Source of the DNA: Mycolicibacterium llatzerense
GTDB lineage: Bacteria > Actinomycetota > Actinomycetes > Mycobacteriales > Mycobacteriaceae
Assembly (NCBI RefSeq): GCF_000878195.1
Contig: NZ_JXST01000013.1
Coordinates: forward strand, 62,001 to 126,000
Direction of reading: 5' to 3'
Length of the DNA stretch: 64,000 nucleotides
Shown here: positions 46,174 through 56,980 of the stretch, piece by piece
How the letters are laid out: each line of letters begins with the position of its first letter
How positions within the stretch are numbered: position 1 is the stretch's first letter
Notes under the pieces: generated by a model
What the model was told of the DNA's origin: nothing
Seen by the model: only the letters and a program-made list of their open reading frames with translations
Databases searched by the model: none
Program-made: the position numbers and the translations under genes

Positions 46174-47145
46174 TCAGGGATGCAGGATCAGCTTTCCGGT
46201 CATCCGGTGACTTTCGCTGAGGTCGACGGCCTCCTGCAGGCTGGTCAGCGGCAGGTGCTGGGCGATGTTCACCGTGAGTTGGCCAGCGTCGGCTGCAGCC
46301 ATCAGCGGTGCGAGCCGGTCGCGGGTCGGTCGTCCGAGAATCGTCCGCGCTTGAAACGGCGGGATGAGGGTGTAGACGGCGTCGGCGACATTGTGCATCG
46401 ACACCATCACGTACCGGCCCTGCGCGGACAGCAGCGACAAGCACTTTCGGCGGGAGTAGGCGTCGGCACAGTCGGCGACGATCTGGAACGGCCCGTACTG
46501 CCGGGCTTGTTCGAGGACGTCGCCGCGGGTGTAGTCCAGCACGATGTCGGCGCCCAGTTCTTTGACGAGTTCGACGTTCTTGGTCGAACAGACGCCGACG
46601 ACAACGGCGCCTTCGTGTTTGGCGATCTGCACAGTGAGTTGACCGACGGCACCGGACGCGCCCAGCACGAGGACCCGGCGCTGCGATGGCTCGACGCGGC
46701 GGAGGTGGCCGATGTCCACCACGGTGCGGTGTGCGGTGACACCCGGAATGGCCAGGGCGACTGCGGTATCGAGATCCACCGCGTCGGGGACATGGCAGAC
46801 CTGGTCGGCACGCACCACGGCAGCTTCTGCGAAACAGCCGCGCTGTCCGCGCGAGAAGTCGGTGCTGCCGACCACCCGGTCGCCGGGCCGGACGTCGCGC
46901 ACCTTCGGGCCGACCGCGTCGACGGTTCCGGCGAAGTCCAGGCCCAGCACCACCGGCGGTTTGGGGCCGAGCGCCCTTGCCAGCAGCCGCATCGGTGGCG
47001 CGATGAGCATCTGACAGTCGGCGGGGTTGAGTCCGATGCTCTGCACACTGACTCGGACCTCATCCGCACGCGGCTCCGGTGTCGGCAGCTCGATCAGCTC
47101 GAGCGGCTCCCCTGTGTTCCAGCTACGTTGCGCCATCGCCCTCAT
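46174..47145 (-). CDS. MDR-type zinc-independent oxidoreductase
   Basis: A 323-residue medium-chain NADPH:quinone-type oxidoreductase. GLNPADCQML and VLGLDFAGTVDAVG at the N-terminus, nucleotide loop VLVLGASGAVGQLTVQIAKH. The zinc ligands of alcohol dehydrogenases are missing, as in quinone oxidoreductases. Divergent from the F420-type oxidoreductase 45 bases away. Confidence 0.82.
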   Translation of the reverse strand: MRAMAQRSWNTGEPLELIELPTPEPRADEVRVSVQSIGLNPADCQMLIAPPMRLLARALGPKPPVVLGLDFAGTVDAVGPKVRDVRPGDRVVGSTDFSRGQRGCFAEAAVVRADQVCHVPDAVDLDTAVALAIPGVTAHRTVVDIGHLRRVEPSQRRVLVLGASGAVGQLTVQIAKHEGAVVVGVCSTKNVELVKELGADIVLDYTRGDVLEQARQYGPFQIVADCADAYSRRKCLSLLSAQGRYVMVSMHNVADAVYTLIPPFQARTILGRPTRDRLAPLMAAADAGQLTVNIAQHLPLTSLQEAVDLSESHRMTGKLILHP

Positions 47146-47190
47146 GGCGCAAAACTCTATTCGGTTGGGATGAGGGAAAAGGAGAGCGCC

Positions 47191-47580
47191 ATGGCACCAG
47201 ATTGGGATGTCGTCGGCCGAGCGAACTACGTGTCGTTCACCAGCTACCGCAAGGACGGCACGCCGGTGTCCACCCCCGTGTGGATCGCCCCAGCCGACGG
47301 CAAGCTGTATTTCTTCTCGGAGGTTGACGCGTACAAGGTCAAACGCATCCGCCGGAATGCGGCAGTCACCCTGCAGCCCTGTGATATTCGCGGGAAGATC
47401 CGTCCGGGTTCGCCCATTGTCGAGGGCACTGCGCGGGCGTTGGGATTCGACGACAACCCGAGGATCCGTAAGATCGTGAATCGCAAGTACTGGCTGCTGG
47501 GACCGCTGAGCGAATTCGGTGTCTGGCTGACCCGCCGTCAGCAGGCATCGTTCGCGATCGAGGTATCACCCCGCGGGTAA
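47191..47580 (+). CDS. PPOX-class F420-dependent oxidoreductase
   Basis: A 129-residue split-barrel flavin/deazaflavin enzyme. The opening YVSFTSYRKDGTPVSTPVWIAP is the family hallmark, followed by LYFFSEVDAYKVKRIRRN. Such proteins use F420 or FMN to reduce small molecules. GGAGAG lies 5 bases before the ATG. Confidence 0.78.
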   Translation: MAPDWDVVGRANYVSFTSYRKDGTPVSTPVWIAPADGKLYFFSEVDAYKVKRIRRNAAVTLQPCDIRGKIRPGSPIVEGTARALGFDDNPRIRKIVNRKYWLLGPLSEFGVWLTRRQQASFAIEVSPRG

Positions 47581-47651
47581 CCAACGACCGCGAAGGAAGT
47601 ACGCGACGCGGAACCGAACCCATAGCCCGCCACCCAACCCAGGAGGAACGC

Positions 47652-47917
47652 ATGTCCGTCGTACTCATCACCGGTTGTTCGAGCGGCATCGGCGAGGCCA
47701 CCGCCGATATCTACGCCGGCAACGTCGCCAAATTCTTTGGCGGCAATCCCGATTCGGTCGCCGAAGTCGTCCGCAAGGCCATCGAGACCAAGCGGCCCAG
47801 GCCCGCTACACCGTGACGCCCAGCGCGACACTCAGCATCATCCAGCGCCAGCTGACTCCCGACAAATTCTGGGACCTGGCGATGAGCGCCCAATTCCCGG
47901 TCCCTGGAGGCAAATAG
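47652..47917 (+). pseudogene. Broken short-chain dehydrogenase gene
   Basis: After a good ribosome site (AGGAGG) the frame begins MSVVLITGCSSGIGEATA, the NAD(P) loop of an SDR, then jumps straight to a C-terminal SDR segment (YAGNVAKFFGGNPDSVAEVVRKAIETKRP). About 150-200 residues between are missing, and after KRP a frameshift leads to a stop at 47814-47816. The original C-terminus continues in another frame (ARYTVTPSATLSI ... AQFPVPGGK) to 47917. The deletion and the frameshift are separate lesions. The quinone oxidoreductase starts 1 base later. Confidence 0.8.
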
Positions 47918-47918
47918 C

Positions 47919-48914
47919 ATGTACGCGATAAAGCTCAATGGTCACGGCGGCCCTGAGGTGATGGAGTGGGCCGAGGTCGACGACCTGCCCGCACCTGGCC
48001 CTGGCCAGGTCGCCATCGACGTGGTGGCGGCGGGGGTCAACCGCGCCGACGTCATGCAGCGCATGGGCTTCTACCCACCGCCGCCCGGAGCCAGCGATAT
48101 CCCGGGCCTCGAAGTTTCCGGCTACATCGCCGAAGTCGGTGCCGGCGTGCAGGATTGGGCACCCGGCGACGCGGTGTGCGCACTGCTGGCCGGCGGCGGC
48201 TACGCCGAACGCGTCAACGTGGCCGCCACCCAGGTGCTCCCGGTGCCGCAGGGCGTCAGCGTCACTGCCGCTGCGGCGCTGCCCGAGACCGCGGCCACCG
48301 TATGGTCGAACGTGGTGATGACCGGTGGCCTGCAGAGCGGGCAGACGCTGCTGATCCATGGCGGCGGCAGCGGAATCGGCACGCACGCAATACAAGTGGG
48401 CCGTGCGTTGGGGGCCAACGTGGCGGTGACGGCCGGCACGCAGTTCAAGCTCGATGCCTGCCGCGAACTCGGCGCGCAGACCCTCATCAACTACCGCGAC
48501 CAGGACTTCCCGGCCGTGGTCAACACGGAGTACTCGGGCGCCAACGTCATTCTCGACATCATGGGCGGTAGTTACCTGGGCAAGAACGTGGAAGCCCTGG
48601 CCGAGAACGGCCACCTGACCATCATCGGGTTGCAGGGCGGCGCGGTCGCCGAACTCAATCTCGGTGCGCTGCTGTTCAAACGGGGCTCGGTGCATGTGAC
48701 GAACCTGCGTCGTCGGCCCGAAGACGGCCCCGGTTCGAAGGCCGAGATCATCAGCGCACTGCGGCAACAGCTGTGGCCGCTGATCGCTGACGGCGCGGTG
48801 GCACCGGTCGTCGCGGCCGAGGTGCCGATCACCGATGCGCCGGAAGCGCACCGACTGCTCGACTCCGACAAGACAGTGGGAAAGGTGCTGCTCACCGTCC
48901 CGGGTAACGGTTAG
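47919..48914 (+). CDS. NADPH:quinone oxidoreductase (PIG3 type)
   Basis: A 331-residue medium-chain oxidoreductase. GVNRADVMQRMGFYPPPPGAS is characteristic of the PIG3/quinone oxidoreductase branch; nucleotide loop LLIHGGGSGIGTHAIQVGRA; ends VGKVLLTV. No zinc ligands. It follows the broken SDR remnant, whose start signals it may still use for transcription. Confidence 0.85.
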   Translation: MYAIKLNGHGGPEVMEWAEVDDLPAPGPGQVAIDVVAAGVNRADVMQRMGFYPPPPGASDIPGLEVSGYIAEVGAGVQDWAPGDAVCALLAGGGYAERVNVAATQVLPVPQGVSVTAAAALPETAATVWSNVVMTGGLQSGQTLLIHGGGSGIGTHAIQVGRALGANVAVTAGTQFKLDACRELGAQTLINYRDQDFPAVVNTEYSGANVILDIMGGSYLGKNVEALAENGHLTIIGLQGGAVAELNLGALLFKRGSVHVTNLRRRPEDGPGSKAEIISALRQQLWPLIADGAVAPVVAAEVPITDAPEAHRLLDSDKTVGKVLLTVPGNG

Positions 48915-48933
48915 CGATCCGAGAGCACCGGCC

Positions 48934-49548
48934 ATGAACCTCGATGTACGAATCTTCTACGTCATCAACGACTTCGCTCGCGACACCCCGTGGCTGCATC
49001 CGTTGCTCGCCGCGTATGCCAACGACGGCGTGCTCCTTTTCATCGCATTGTGGCTGGGCGGGTGGTGGCTCGCCCGCACGGGCGGAAACCCGATGGCGAT
49101 GACGGCCGCGCTGTGGACCCCGCTGGGCGTGCTGGCCGCCTTGGTGGTTTATGACCCGATCGCCCTGTACGTCAACGAAACCCGCCCGTGCAACGCACTG
49201 CGCAACATCGTGGTGCTGCACTGCAACACCGACGGCGGGTTCCCCAGCATCCATGCCGTCATCGCGGCGGCGGTCGCGGCAGGACTGTGGCTGGTGAACC
49301 GCCGCCTCGGCATGGTGGCCGCCGCGGCCGCGGCGGTGATGGCGTTTGCGCGCGTCTACGTCGGTGCCCATTATCCGAGCGATGTCCTTGCGGGCTTGGG
49401 GCTCGGCGTCGTAGTCAGCCTGGCCGGATGCTTCCTGTTCCGACCGCTTCTGCGGCGGTTACTCGAGCTGATTGACAGGACGCGGCTACGCGGCCTGGTC
49501 AGCACGAAGGCTAGAGATTCGGCACATCGGGATGGGCACAGGCCATAA
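48934..49548 (+). CDS. PAP2-family phosphatase
   Basis: A 204-residue membrane protein with five or six segments and the PAP2 motifs NETRPCNAL, GFPSIHAV and RVYVGAHYPSDVLAG, so the catalytic histidines are present. Likely an undecaprenyl-diphosphate or phosphatidic acid phosphatase. Its last 38 bases overlap the convergent three-helix bundle gene. Confidence 0.82.
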   Translation: MNLDVRIFYVINDFARDTPWLHPLLAAYANDGVLLFIALWLGGWWLARTGGNPMAMTAALWTPLGVLAALVVYDPIALYVNETRPCNALRNIVVLHCNTDGGFPSIHAVIAAAVAAGLWLVNRRLGMVAAAAAAVMAFARVYVGAHYPSDVLAGLGLGVVVSLAGCFLFRPLLRRLLELIDRTRLRGLVSTKARDSAHRDGHRP

Positions 49549-49804
49549 CCGACCGAGCGCAACCCCGTTCGTCACGATCACGCCGGATGCGGTCGCCGAC
49601 GATGCGCTCGACGAGCAGCGGAACGAACGCTTGAATGCGGGCGTCCACGAACTGAGTCGCGGCCTCCCGGCACCAGCCCCTGATCTCCGCGTCCCGCGCA
49701 GCATCGTTGCGTCCCTCGCGACGGGCGAGTTTCCCGGCAACCTCGGCAACCCAATCTGCTGCCGATCGGGTGGACCGGGTCGGCTCGTGCAGTACCTGGG
49801 TCAC
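49511..49804 (-). CDS. Small three-helix bundle protein coupled to a USP
   Basis: A 97-residue helical protein (STRSAADWVAEVAGKLARREG, EAATQFVDARIQAFVPLLVERIV). The GTG start at 49804 overlaps the stop of the universal stress protein upstream (GTGA), so translation is probably coupled. Similar in kind to the gene at 41736. Function unknown. Confidence 0.6.
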   Translation of the reverse strand: MTQVLHEPTRSTRSAADWVAEVAGKLARREGRNDAARDAEIRGWCREAATQFVDARIQAFVPLLVERIVGDRIRRDRDERGCARSVMACAHPDVPNL

Positions 49805-50703
49805 CGCTGCCCCACCGTCAATGGTTCGATCGAACTCCGTTGGCGGGCAACTCCGTCGCCAATCGACGCATGGGCAGAAGGCCGGACGAACAACAGCGTG
49901 CAGTCCGAATGCTTCAGAGTCTTGCGCATCTCACGGCTGGTCAGCTCCTCCACCAACTCGCGGTGGTCTCCCGGCACGATGACCAGCTGGTCGATGCACG
50001 CGCTCTGCCGCAGCAGGTTACTGAGGTGCCCTGGCATCGCCAGGGTGACCGACCGGATGTCACTGCTTTCCGTATCTTTCAAGTACCGTTCCAGGGCGGC
50101 ATGCACCGGATGCCCGGCATGGACGGGCTCACTCGAATGCGACCAGGGCTCCAACATCAGAATTGGCGCGTTGCGCCATGTCGAGTCGGCTTCGGCGGCC
50201 TTCAATACGGCGGTGGCAAAGACCGACTCGTCCAACACCGCCACGATCCACTTGCGATGGTCGAAGTCACGGTGTGTCCGGCGGATGATCGCGACAGTGC
50301 CCGGCGCGTTCCGGGCGACCTGAGCAGCCGTGGATCCACGGGAGGCGTCAGGCATGTCATGTGTTCCGCGGTCGCCGACACAGACCATCGACGCGCGGCG
50401 AGACTCTTCGGCAAGACATTCAGCCGGGCTGCCGGACAGAATCTCCGATTCCAGCTTGACGTCGATGTGTGTATCGGTCACCGCTTCCCACGCCTTGTGT
50501 AGCGCGTGCTGTGCCCGGTCGATGTTGGCCTGCCGATCAGCATCACCGGCGTCGATGACGTAGACCAGCCGCAAGGCGGTGTTCTGACTCGCCGCTTCGA
50601 GCGCAGCCCACCGTGCCGCACGCAGCGCGTGTTTGGAGCCGTCGATACCGACCACGACCGGTTCGGCTGAAGCTGGGATGTTCATCGGATATCCGTGTGC
50701 CAT
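49801..50703 (-). CDS. Universal stress protein, tandem UspA domains
   Basis: A 300-residue protein with two UspA domains. The first opens VVVGIDGSKHALRAARWAALEA and carries the ATP loop GDRGTHDMPDASRGST; the second opens WIVAVLDESVFATA and is more divergent. ATG 50703 has GGAGG 9 bases upstream. A DevR-box-like palindrome lies about 80-95 bases upstream, so dormancy control is likely. Confidence 0.82.
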   Translation of the reverse strand: MAHGYPMNIPASAEPVVVGIDGSKHALRAARWAALEAASQNTALRLVYVIDAGDADRQANIDRAQHALHKAWEAVTDTHIDVKLESEILSGSPAECLAEESRRASMVCVGDRGTHDMPDASRGSTAAQVARNAPGTVAIIRRTHRDFDHRKWIVAVLDESVFATAVLKAAEADSTWRNAPILMLEPWSHSSEPVHAGHPVHAALERYLKDTESSDIRSVTLAMPGHLSNLLRQSACIDQLVIVPGDHRELVEELTSREMRKTLKHSDCTLLFVRPSAHASIGDGVARQRSSIEPLTVGQR

Positions 50704-50782
50704 GGCGGCAATCCTCCATTCCGGCCACCCTGAGATCGCTTGATCTCCAGTCACATCTGACCTCTCCGCACGAACCCGGCAT

Positions 50783-50798
50783 AGTGTCAAAGGTCCCT
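50783..50798 (-). promoter_or_regulatory. DevR-box-like site for the USP gene
   Basis: AGGGACCTTTGACACT on the minus strand fits the DevR (DosR) half-site pattern GGGAC-N5-G-CC/C with some mismatch, 80 bases before the USP start. Confidence 0.45.
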
Positions 50799-50864
50799 GG
50801 CGAGATCCGAAAAATGCCCTGCCGTGCGAGCGATGGCGGCCGGTCCGCCGGCTGCTGAGGTACT

Positions 50865-50882
50865 GATGACTTCCGGCCCTGG
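50865..50882 (+). promoter_or_regulatory. DevR-box-like site for the nitroreductase
   Basis: GATGACTTCCGGCCCTGG contains GACTTCCGGCCC, close to known mycobacterial DevR sites, 64 bases before the nitroreductase ATG. Confidence 0.5.
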
Positions 50883-50945
50883 GAGAAGCGTCCAAACCGG
50901 GGCAGGCTTCACAATTGCACGTCGCGCTGCCGAGAAGGGCGTCTC

Positions 50946-51944
50946 ATGACGAGAACCTCGATTCCACTTCAGGAAGTCAAAGACGCGGTCCTTCTGGCCT
51001 GCCGGGCGCCGTCATTCCACAACAGCCAGCCGTGGAAGTGGGTTCTCGAATCCTCCACCCTGAAGCTGTATCTCGATACCGACCGGCTGGTCACCACGGA
51101 TAGTTCTGGGCGCCAAGCTCTGTTGAGTTGCGGCGTCGCACTGGATCACCTCCGCGTGGCGATGGCCGCAGCCGGCTGGATCTCCAACATCGACCGATTT
51201 CCCAACCCGGACGATCACCACCATCTCGCCGACATCCGCTTCCGGCCGGCCAGCGGTGTCACTGCCGCACAACGGCGTGCCGCAGACGCAATATTGTGCC
51301 GACGCACCGACCGACTTCCGTTCGGGGCGGTCGACGACCGGCCGGCATTCGACAAACTGCTGCGGCTGGCCGTGGGCAACCGTCCGACCCACGTCGACGT
51401 CTTGAGCGCCCAACAGCGCACCAATCTTGCAGAGGCCTCGCGTCTTGCCGACGTCCTCAGAATGTACGACGCCGTCTATCACGCCGAATTGGACTGGTGG
51501 ACTAGGTCATTCGGCACCACGACGGGTATTCCAAAAAGCGCGTTGGTGTCGGCTCCAGAAAGTGACCGGGTTGCCATCGGACGGTCGTTCCCGCTCACCA
51601 ATACCCGCGAGCGACGCCAACACGCCGGCGATGACCAGGCCACCGTGGTGGTGATTTCCGCGCTCGGCGACACCCGCGGGGACATTTTTGCGTGCGGCGA
51701 GACCTTGTCGGCAATCCTGCTGGAGGCCACCATCGCGGGCCTAGCGAGTTGCACGCTCACCCACATCACCGAGCACCCGGCCACCTGCGACATCGTCAGC
51801 GCGCTCACCGGTCACCCGCTGCCACAGGTATTGGTTCGCATCGGCACCGCCCCAGCCCTGGATGACGTCCCACCACCGACACCGCGCCGCCAGTTGTCGG
51901 ATGTCTTCCGTTTCCGGCCAGATCGCTCGCACTATCGGAATTGA
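50946..51944 (+). CDS. Acg-type nitroreductase family protein
   Basis: A 332-residue protein with the hallmark APSFHNSQPWKW near the N-terminus, and two split nitroreductase halves typical of the Acg/Rv2032 and Rv3131 group. In M. tuberculosis these are DevR-induced and thought to bind FMN without classical activity. Starts at ATG 50946. Confidence 0.82.
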   Translation: MTRTSIPLQEVKDAVLLACRAPSFHNSQPWKWVLESSTLKLYLDTDRLVTTDSSGRQALLSCGVALDHLRVAMAAAGWISNIDRFPNPDDHHHLADIRFRPASGVTAAQRRAADAILCRRTDRLPFGAVDDRPAFDKLLRLAVGNRPTHVDVLSAQQRTNLAEASRLADVLRMYDAVYHAELDWWTRSFGTTTGIPKSALVSAPESDRVAIGRSFPLTNTRERRQHAGDDQATVVVISALGDTRGDIFACGETLSAILLEATIAGLASCTLTHITEHPATCDIVSALTGHPLPQVLVRIGTAPALDDVPPPTPRRQLSDVFRFRPDRSHYRN

Positions 51945-52151
51945 CGGCGGAGCGCTCGATTCCCTGCTGGCGGCACGCCACTTTCGCATCAATCGCCCCG
52001 TTACGCACAGCGCGGCTGCAAGTGCGATGCCGATTGCCACCTGCTTCCTCATGTCATCCACGATGGCAATCCAGTCGGCTCCGCGCTAGAGCACATGGAC
52101 CCATGGTGTGGCGCACGGCCCCGGCACAACAGGTCACTGTGGCATGCGACT

Positions 52152-52167
52152 AGGGACCAATTCCCCT
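52152..52167 (+). promoter_or_regulatory. DevR-box-like site upstream of the USP-devR-devS operon
   Basis: AGGGACCAATTCCCCT is a near-palindrome of the DevR type, 70 bases before the start of the universal stress gene, the place of the autoregulatory site upstream of Rv3134c in M. tuberculosis. Confidence 0.55.
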
Positions 52168-52236
52168 GCCGCCGGCAGTGTCGTCACACCTACCGTCGAC
52201 GAATAGTCAGTTCGGTGATGTGAGGAGAGTGTGGAG

Positions 52237-53094
52237 ATGTACAAATCAGCTTCTCCGTCGTCGGCCGTCGTAGTCGGCATCGACGGCTCATGCTGGTCGG
52301 TGGACGCTGCCCTGTGGGCGGTCGATGAAGCCGTCAGCCGCGATGTGCCTCTGCGCCTGCTCTACGTGGTCGAGCCACGCGGTGATGGCGCTGTTGATCC
52401 CCAGCAGGAAGCTCAAGACTTGGCGTGTGCCGACGCTTCCGTGCGGCGGGCGTTGGTCGCCGTCGAGTCCACCGAGAAGCCGGTCAAGGTGGAATGGGAA
52501 ATCCTGCAAGGCCATCCATCCCGTGTTCTGCTGGACGCAAGCCGGTCGGCTGATCTGCTGTGTCTGGGCTCGCTGGGCATCGCGCACGCGACGGGACACC
52601 GGCTCGGCTCCACCGCGGCGACTTTGGCCACGGCTGCGCCGTGTCCGGTAGCCATCGTTCGAAGCGGCGGCCGGCATGGGACGACGCAACCCCGGCACGT
52701 CGTCGTCGAAGTCGACGAAGGCCCGGACAGCACCGTGGTCCTCGAGGCTGGAATCAGCGAAGCCCGGCTGCGCGGCGCGCCTCTGACAGTGCTCGCAACG
52801 CGGCAGAACTCACACCCGGACGATCGGCAGAAGGTCAAGGACGAAGGGGCCCGTGCGCGTCTGGACAAACGTCTCGCACGGCACCGCACAGCCAACCCGG
52901 ACATCAAGTTCAACCCCGTCGCCATCCACGGGTCCACGATGAATTATCTTGATCGCCAGTCAGATTCGATTCAACTGCTGGTAATCGGCAGACATCGGAG
53001 GCCGGGGGTGGGCGAGGTCGTGGGGTCGGCGCGCTCAGGCTCTGCCCAGGTGAACTGCACGGCACTGATTTGCCAACATAACCAGCGCTTGTAG
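52237..53094 (+). CDS. Universal stress protein (Rv3134c-like), first gene of dev operon
   Basis: A 285-residue protein with two UspA domains; first domain opens VVVGIDGSCWSVDAALWAVDEA and has LGSLGIAHATGHRLGSTA. ATG 52237 (or GTG 52231) after GAGGAGAG. Its position directly before devR-devS matches Rv3134c in M. tuberculosis, so it likely shares the DevR-driven promoter. Confidence 0.82.
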   Translation: MYKSASPSSAVVVGIDGSCWSVDAALWAVDEAVSRDVPLRLLYVVEPRGDGAVDPQQEAQDLACADASVRRALVAVESTEKPVKVEWEILQGHPSRVLLDASRSADLLCLGSLGIAHATGHRLGSTAATLATAAPCPVAIVRSGGRHGTTQPRHVVVEVDEGPDSTVVLEAGISEARLRGAPLTVLATRQNSHPDDRQKVKDEGARARLDKRLARHRTANPDIKFNPVAIHGSTMNYLDRQSDSIQLLVIGRHRRPGVGEVVGSARSGSAQVNCTALICQHNQRL

Positions 53095-53169
53095 CCGCAG
53101 CCTGGCCTATCGTCATGAGCAGGACTTCAACACCGACAAGCACGCCGGCGGCGTTCAGAAGGGCAAGGA

Positions 53170-53817
53170 ATGGTCACAGTATTTCTCGTCGATGACCATG
53201 AAGTCGTACGGCGCGGACTCATCGACCTGTTGAGCGCGGACTCTGATCTGCAGGTCATCGGCGAAGCTGGAACCGTGGCGCATGCACTGGCTCAGATTCC
53301 CGCGCTCAAGCCCGATGTCGCTGTCCTCGACGTCCGTCTGCCGGACGGCAACGGCATCGAACTATGCCGGGACCTGCTGTCACGCATGCCCGACCTACGG
53401 TGTCTGATGCTGACATCGTTCACGTCCGACGAGGCCATGCTCGACGCGGTCCTTGCGGGAGCGAGCGGCTATGTCATCAAGGACATCAAAGGTATGGAAC
53501 TGGCCGAGGCGATCAAAGCCGTCGGCGCCGGACGGTCCCTACTGGACAATCGTGCGGCCGCCGCGTTGATGGCCAAGCTCCGCAATGCAGCCGAGCATTC
53601 GGACCCGCTTTCCGGGCTGACCGATCAGGAGCGAGTGCTGCTGGACCTGCTCGGTGAAGGTTTGACCAACAAGCAGATTGCCGCACGGATGTTCCTAGCG
53701 GAGAAGACCGTGAAGAACTACGTGTCGCGTCTGCTCGCCAAACTCGGCATGGAACGGCGAACCCAGGCCGCGGTATTCGTCTCCAAACTGGACCGATCGC
53801 AGCGCCCGGACTACTGA
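53170..53817 (+). CDS. devR: DevR/DosR dormancy response regulator
   Basis: A 215-residue NarL-type regulator nearly identical in key positions to M. tuberculosis DevR: Asp54 in [10 protein letters not shown], Thr82, Lys104 in [10 protein letters not shown], and the DNA-reading Lys179, Lys182, Asn183 in [13 protein letters not shown]. It activates genes under hypoxia, NO and CO after phosphorylation by DevS. AAGGGCAAGGA lies just before the ATG. Co-transcribed with the USP upstream. Confidence 0.95.
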   Translation: MVTVFLVDDHEVVRRGLIDLLSADSDLQVIGEAGTVAHALAQIPALKPDVAVLDVRLPDGNGIELCRDLLSRMPDLRCLMLTSFTSDEAMLDAVLAGASGYVIKDIKGMELAEAIKAVGAGRSLLDNRAAAALMAKLRNAAEHSDPLSGLTDQERVLLDLLGEGLTNKQIAARMFLAEKTVKNYVSRLLAKLGMERRTQAAVFVSKLDRSQRPDY

Positions 53818-55578
<1,761 letters not shown>

Positions 55579-55887
55579 TCGGTGATACGTGCACGGCCGG
55601 CCACATGCGGACGCCTTGGTCGGCGTCGCGCCTCATGGCGCCTCATCGACCCTCAGACCGCGCCTCGGCGACCGCTCGATACGAGGGACCAATGTCCTTG
55701 GCTGGCAATGCCGATGGGCACCGGTTCTGCCGGCACGTGGTCATCGGGCGAAACCGTTCAGTAGGTGACGTAATGCTCTGTCGATCATGTCGAATCGGCT
55801 GCAGGATCGATGCATGAGAAAGAGCAGTGTGCGTGATGTAGTCCGCACCGCATCGATCTCGACCATTTGTTCTGCGAGGTGAATCAA
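55579..55887. other. Intergenic region between devS and the second nitroreductase
   Basis: 309 bases, no convincing gene. Contains the DevR-box-like site at 55684-55699. Confidence 0.5.
55684..55699 (+). promoter_or_regulatory. DevR-box-like site
   Basis: AGGGACCAATGTCCTT; its left half is identical to the box at 52152 (AGGGACCAAT). About 190 bases before the nitroreductase start. Confidence 0.55.
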
Positions 55888-56916
55888 ATGTCCGACACGT
55901 TCCCCGACCATCAGACGGTTTGCGCAGCCATGGCACTCGCTACGCGCGCACCCTCGGTCCACAACACACAACCGTGGCGGTGGCGGATCGGCTCGCACAG
56001 TGTGCACCTGTACGCCGAATCGTCATTGCACTTGGTCCACACCGATCCTGACGGGCGCGACCTGCTGATCAGTTGCGGTGCGGCGCTGCATCACGCACTC
56101 GTCGCCTTTCATGCGCTGGGTTGGCAGCCAACCGTACGCAGGTTCCCCAACCCGGCCGAGCCTACCCATCTCGCCGCGATCGAACTGACCCCCTGCACCC
56201 CAGAACAACCCGACATCGCCCTCGCCGCGGCAATTCCGCGGCGCCGGACCGACCGGCGTTACTACAGCGGGTGGCCCGTCCCGCTGGGAGACATCGCTCT
56301 GATGACGGCACGTGCTGCCCGCCTGGGTATCGGGCTCCGTCGGGTAAAGCTGGACGACGTCCTCACAACTGCACTGCGACAGGCAGTTTCCCAACACGTC
56401 CATGATATGGAGTACCTCACGGAACTGACCATCTGGAGCGGGCGCTATGCATCAGTCGCCGGGGTACCGGCTCGAAGTACACCACCGCCTGACCACAGTG
56501 CCGCCCTGCCCAGCCGCATCTTCGCCGGCCCCGCGCTCGGCCAGCCCGCGGGTGCCACGGCCACCGATGACAATGGATCACTGTTGGCGCTCGGCACGAC
56601 AACCGATGCTCCGATTGATCGGTTGCGGGCCGGCGAGGCAACGAGCGCAGTGCTGCTGACGGCTACCGCACAAGGGCTGTCCACCTGCCCAGTGACCGAA
56701 GCGCTGGAGAATCCTGAGTGCCGAGCCATCGTACGAACTGACGTATTCGGCGAAGAGTTGTTCCCGCAGATGCTCATTCGTGTGGGCTGGGCGCCACTCA
56801 ATGCCGACCCACTGCCGGCAACCCCGCGCCGCCCACTGACCGATGTTGTTTCCTGCCTCCATGACGAGGATCCGTTCACCGGTTCACCTCACGATGACGA
56901 CGATCCAGCGAATTGA
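55888..56916 (+). CDS. Acg-type nitroreductase family protein (second copy)
   Basis: A 342-residue paralogue of the gene at 50946, with APSVHNTQPWRWR near the N-terminus and a polar Asp-rich tail (HDDDDPAN). The start at ATG 55888 follows GAGGTG by 6 bases. Its place between devS and the WS/DGAT matches Rv3131 in M. tuberculosis. Confidence 0.83.
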   Translation: MSDTFPDHQTVCAAMALATRAPSVHNTQPWRWRIGSHSVHLYAESSLHLVHTDPDGRDLLISCGAALHHALVAFHALGWQPTVRRFPNPAEPTHLAAIELTPCTPEQPDIALAAAIPRRRTDRRYYSGWPVPLGDIALMTARAARLGIGLRRVKLDDVLTTALRQAVSQHVHDMEYLTELTIWSGRYASVAGVPARSTPPPDHSAALPSRIFAGPALGQPAGATATDDNGSLLALGTTTDAPIDRLRAGEATSAVLLTATAQGLSTCPVTEALENPECRAIVRTDVFGEELFPQMLIRVGWAPLNADPLPATPRRPLTDVVSCLHDEDPFTGSPHDDDDPAN

Positions 56917-56980
56917 TAGCCCTGTCCTGCAACGGGATCGACGACCGGCACGATCTATTCGATGAAACGGAGTTCGGACA

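Noticed and set aside
47652..47816. Reading the SDR remnant as a genuine 54-residue protein
   Set aside because: It joins the start and end of an SDR with the catalytic core missing and then shifts frame, so it is a pseudogene.
51741..52061. Minus-strand frame of 106 residues with a hydrophobic start
   Set aside because: Two-thirds lies antisense to the nitroreductase and the protein has no recognisable features after the first 30 residues.
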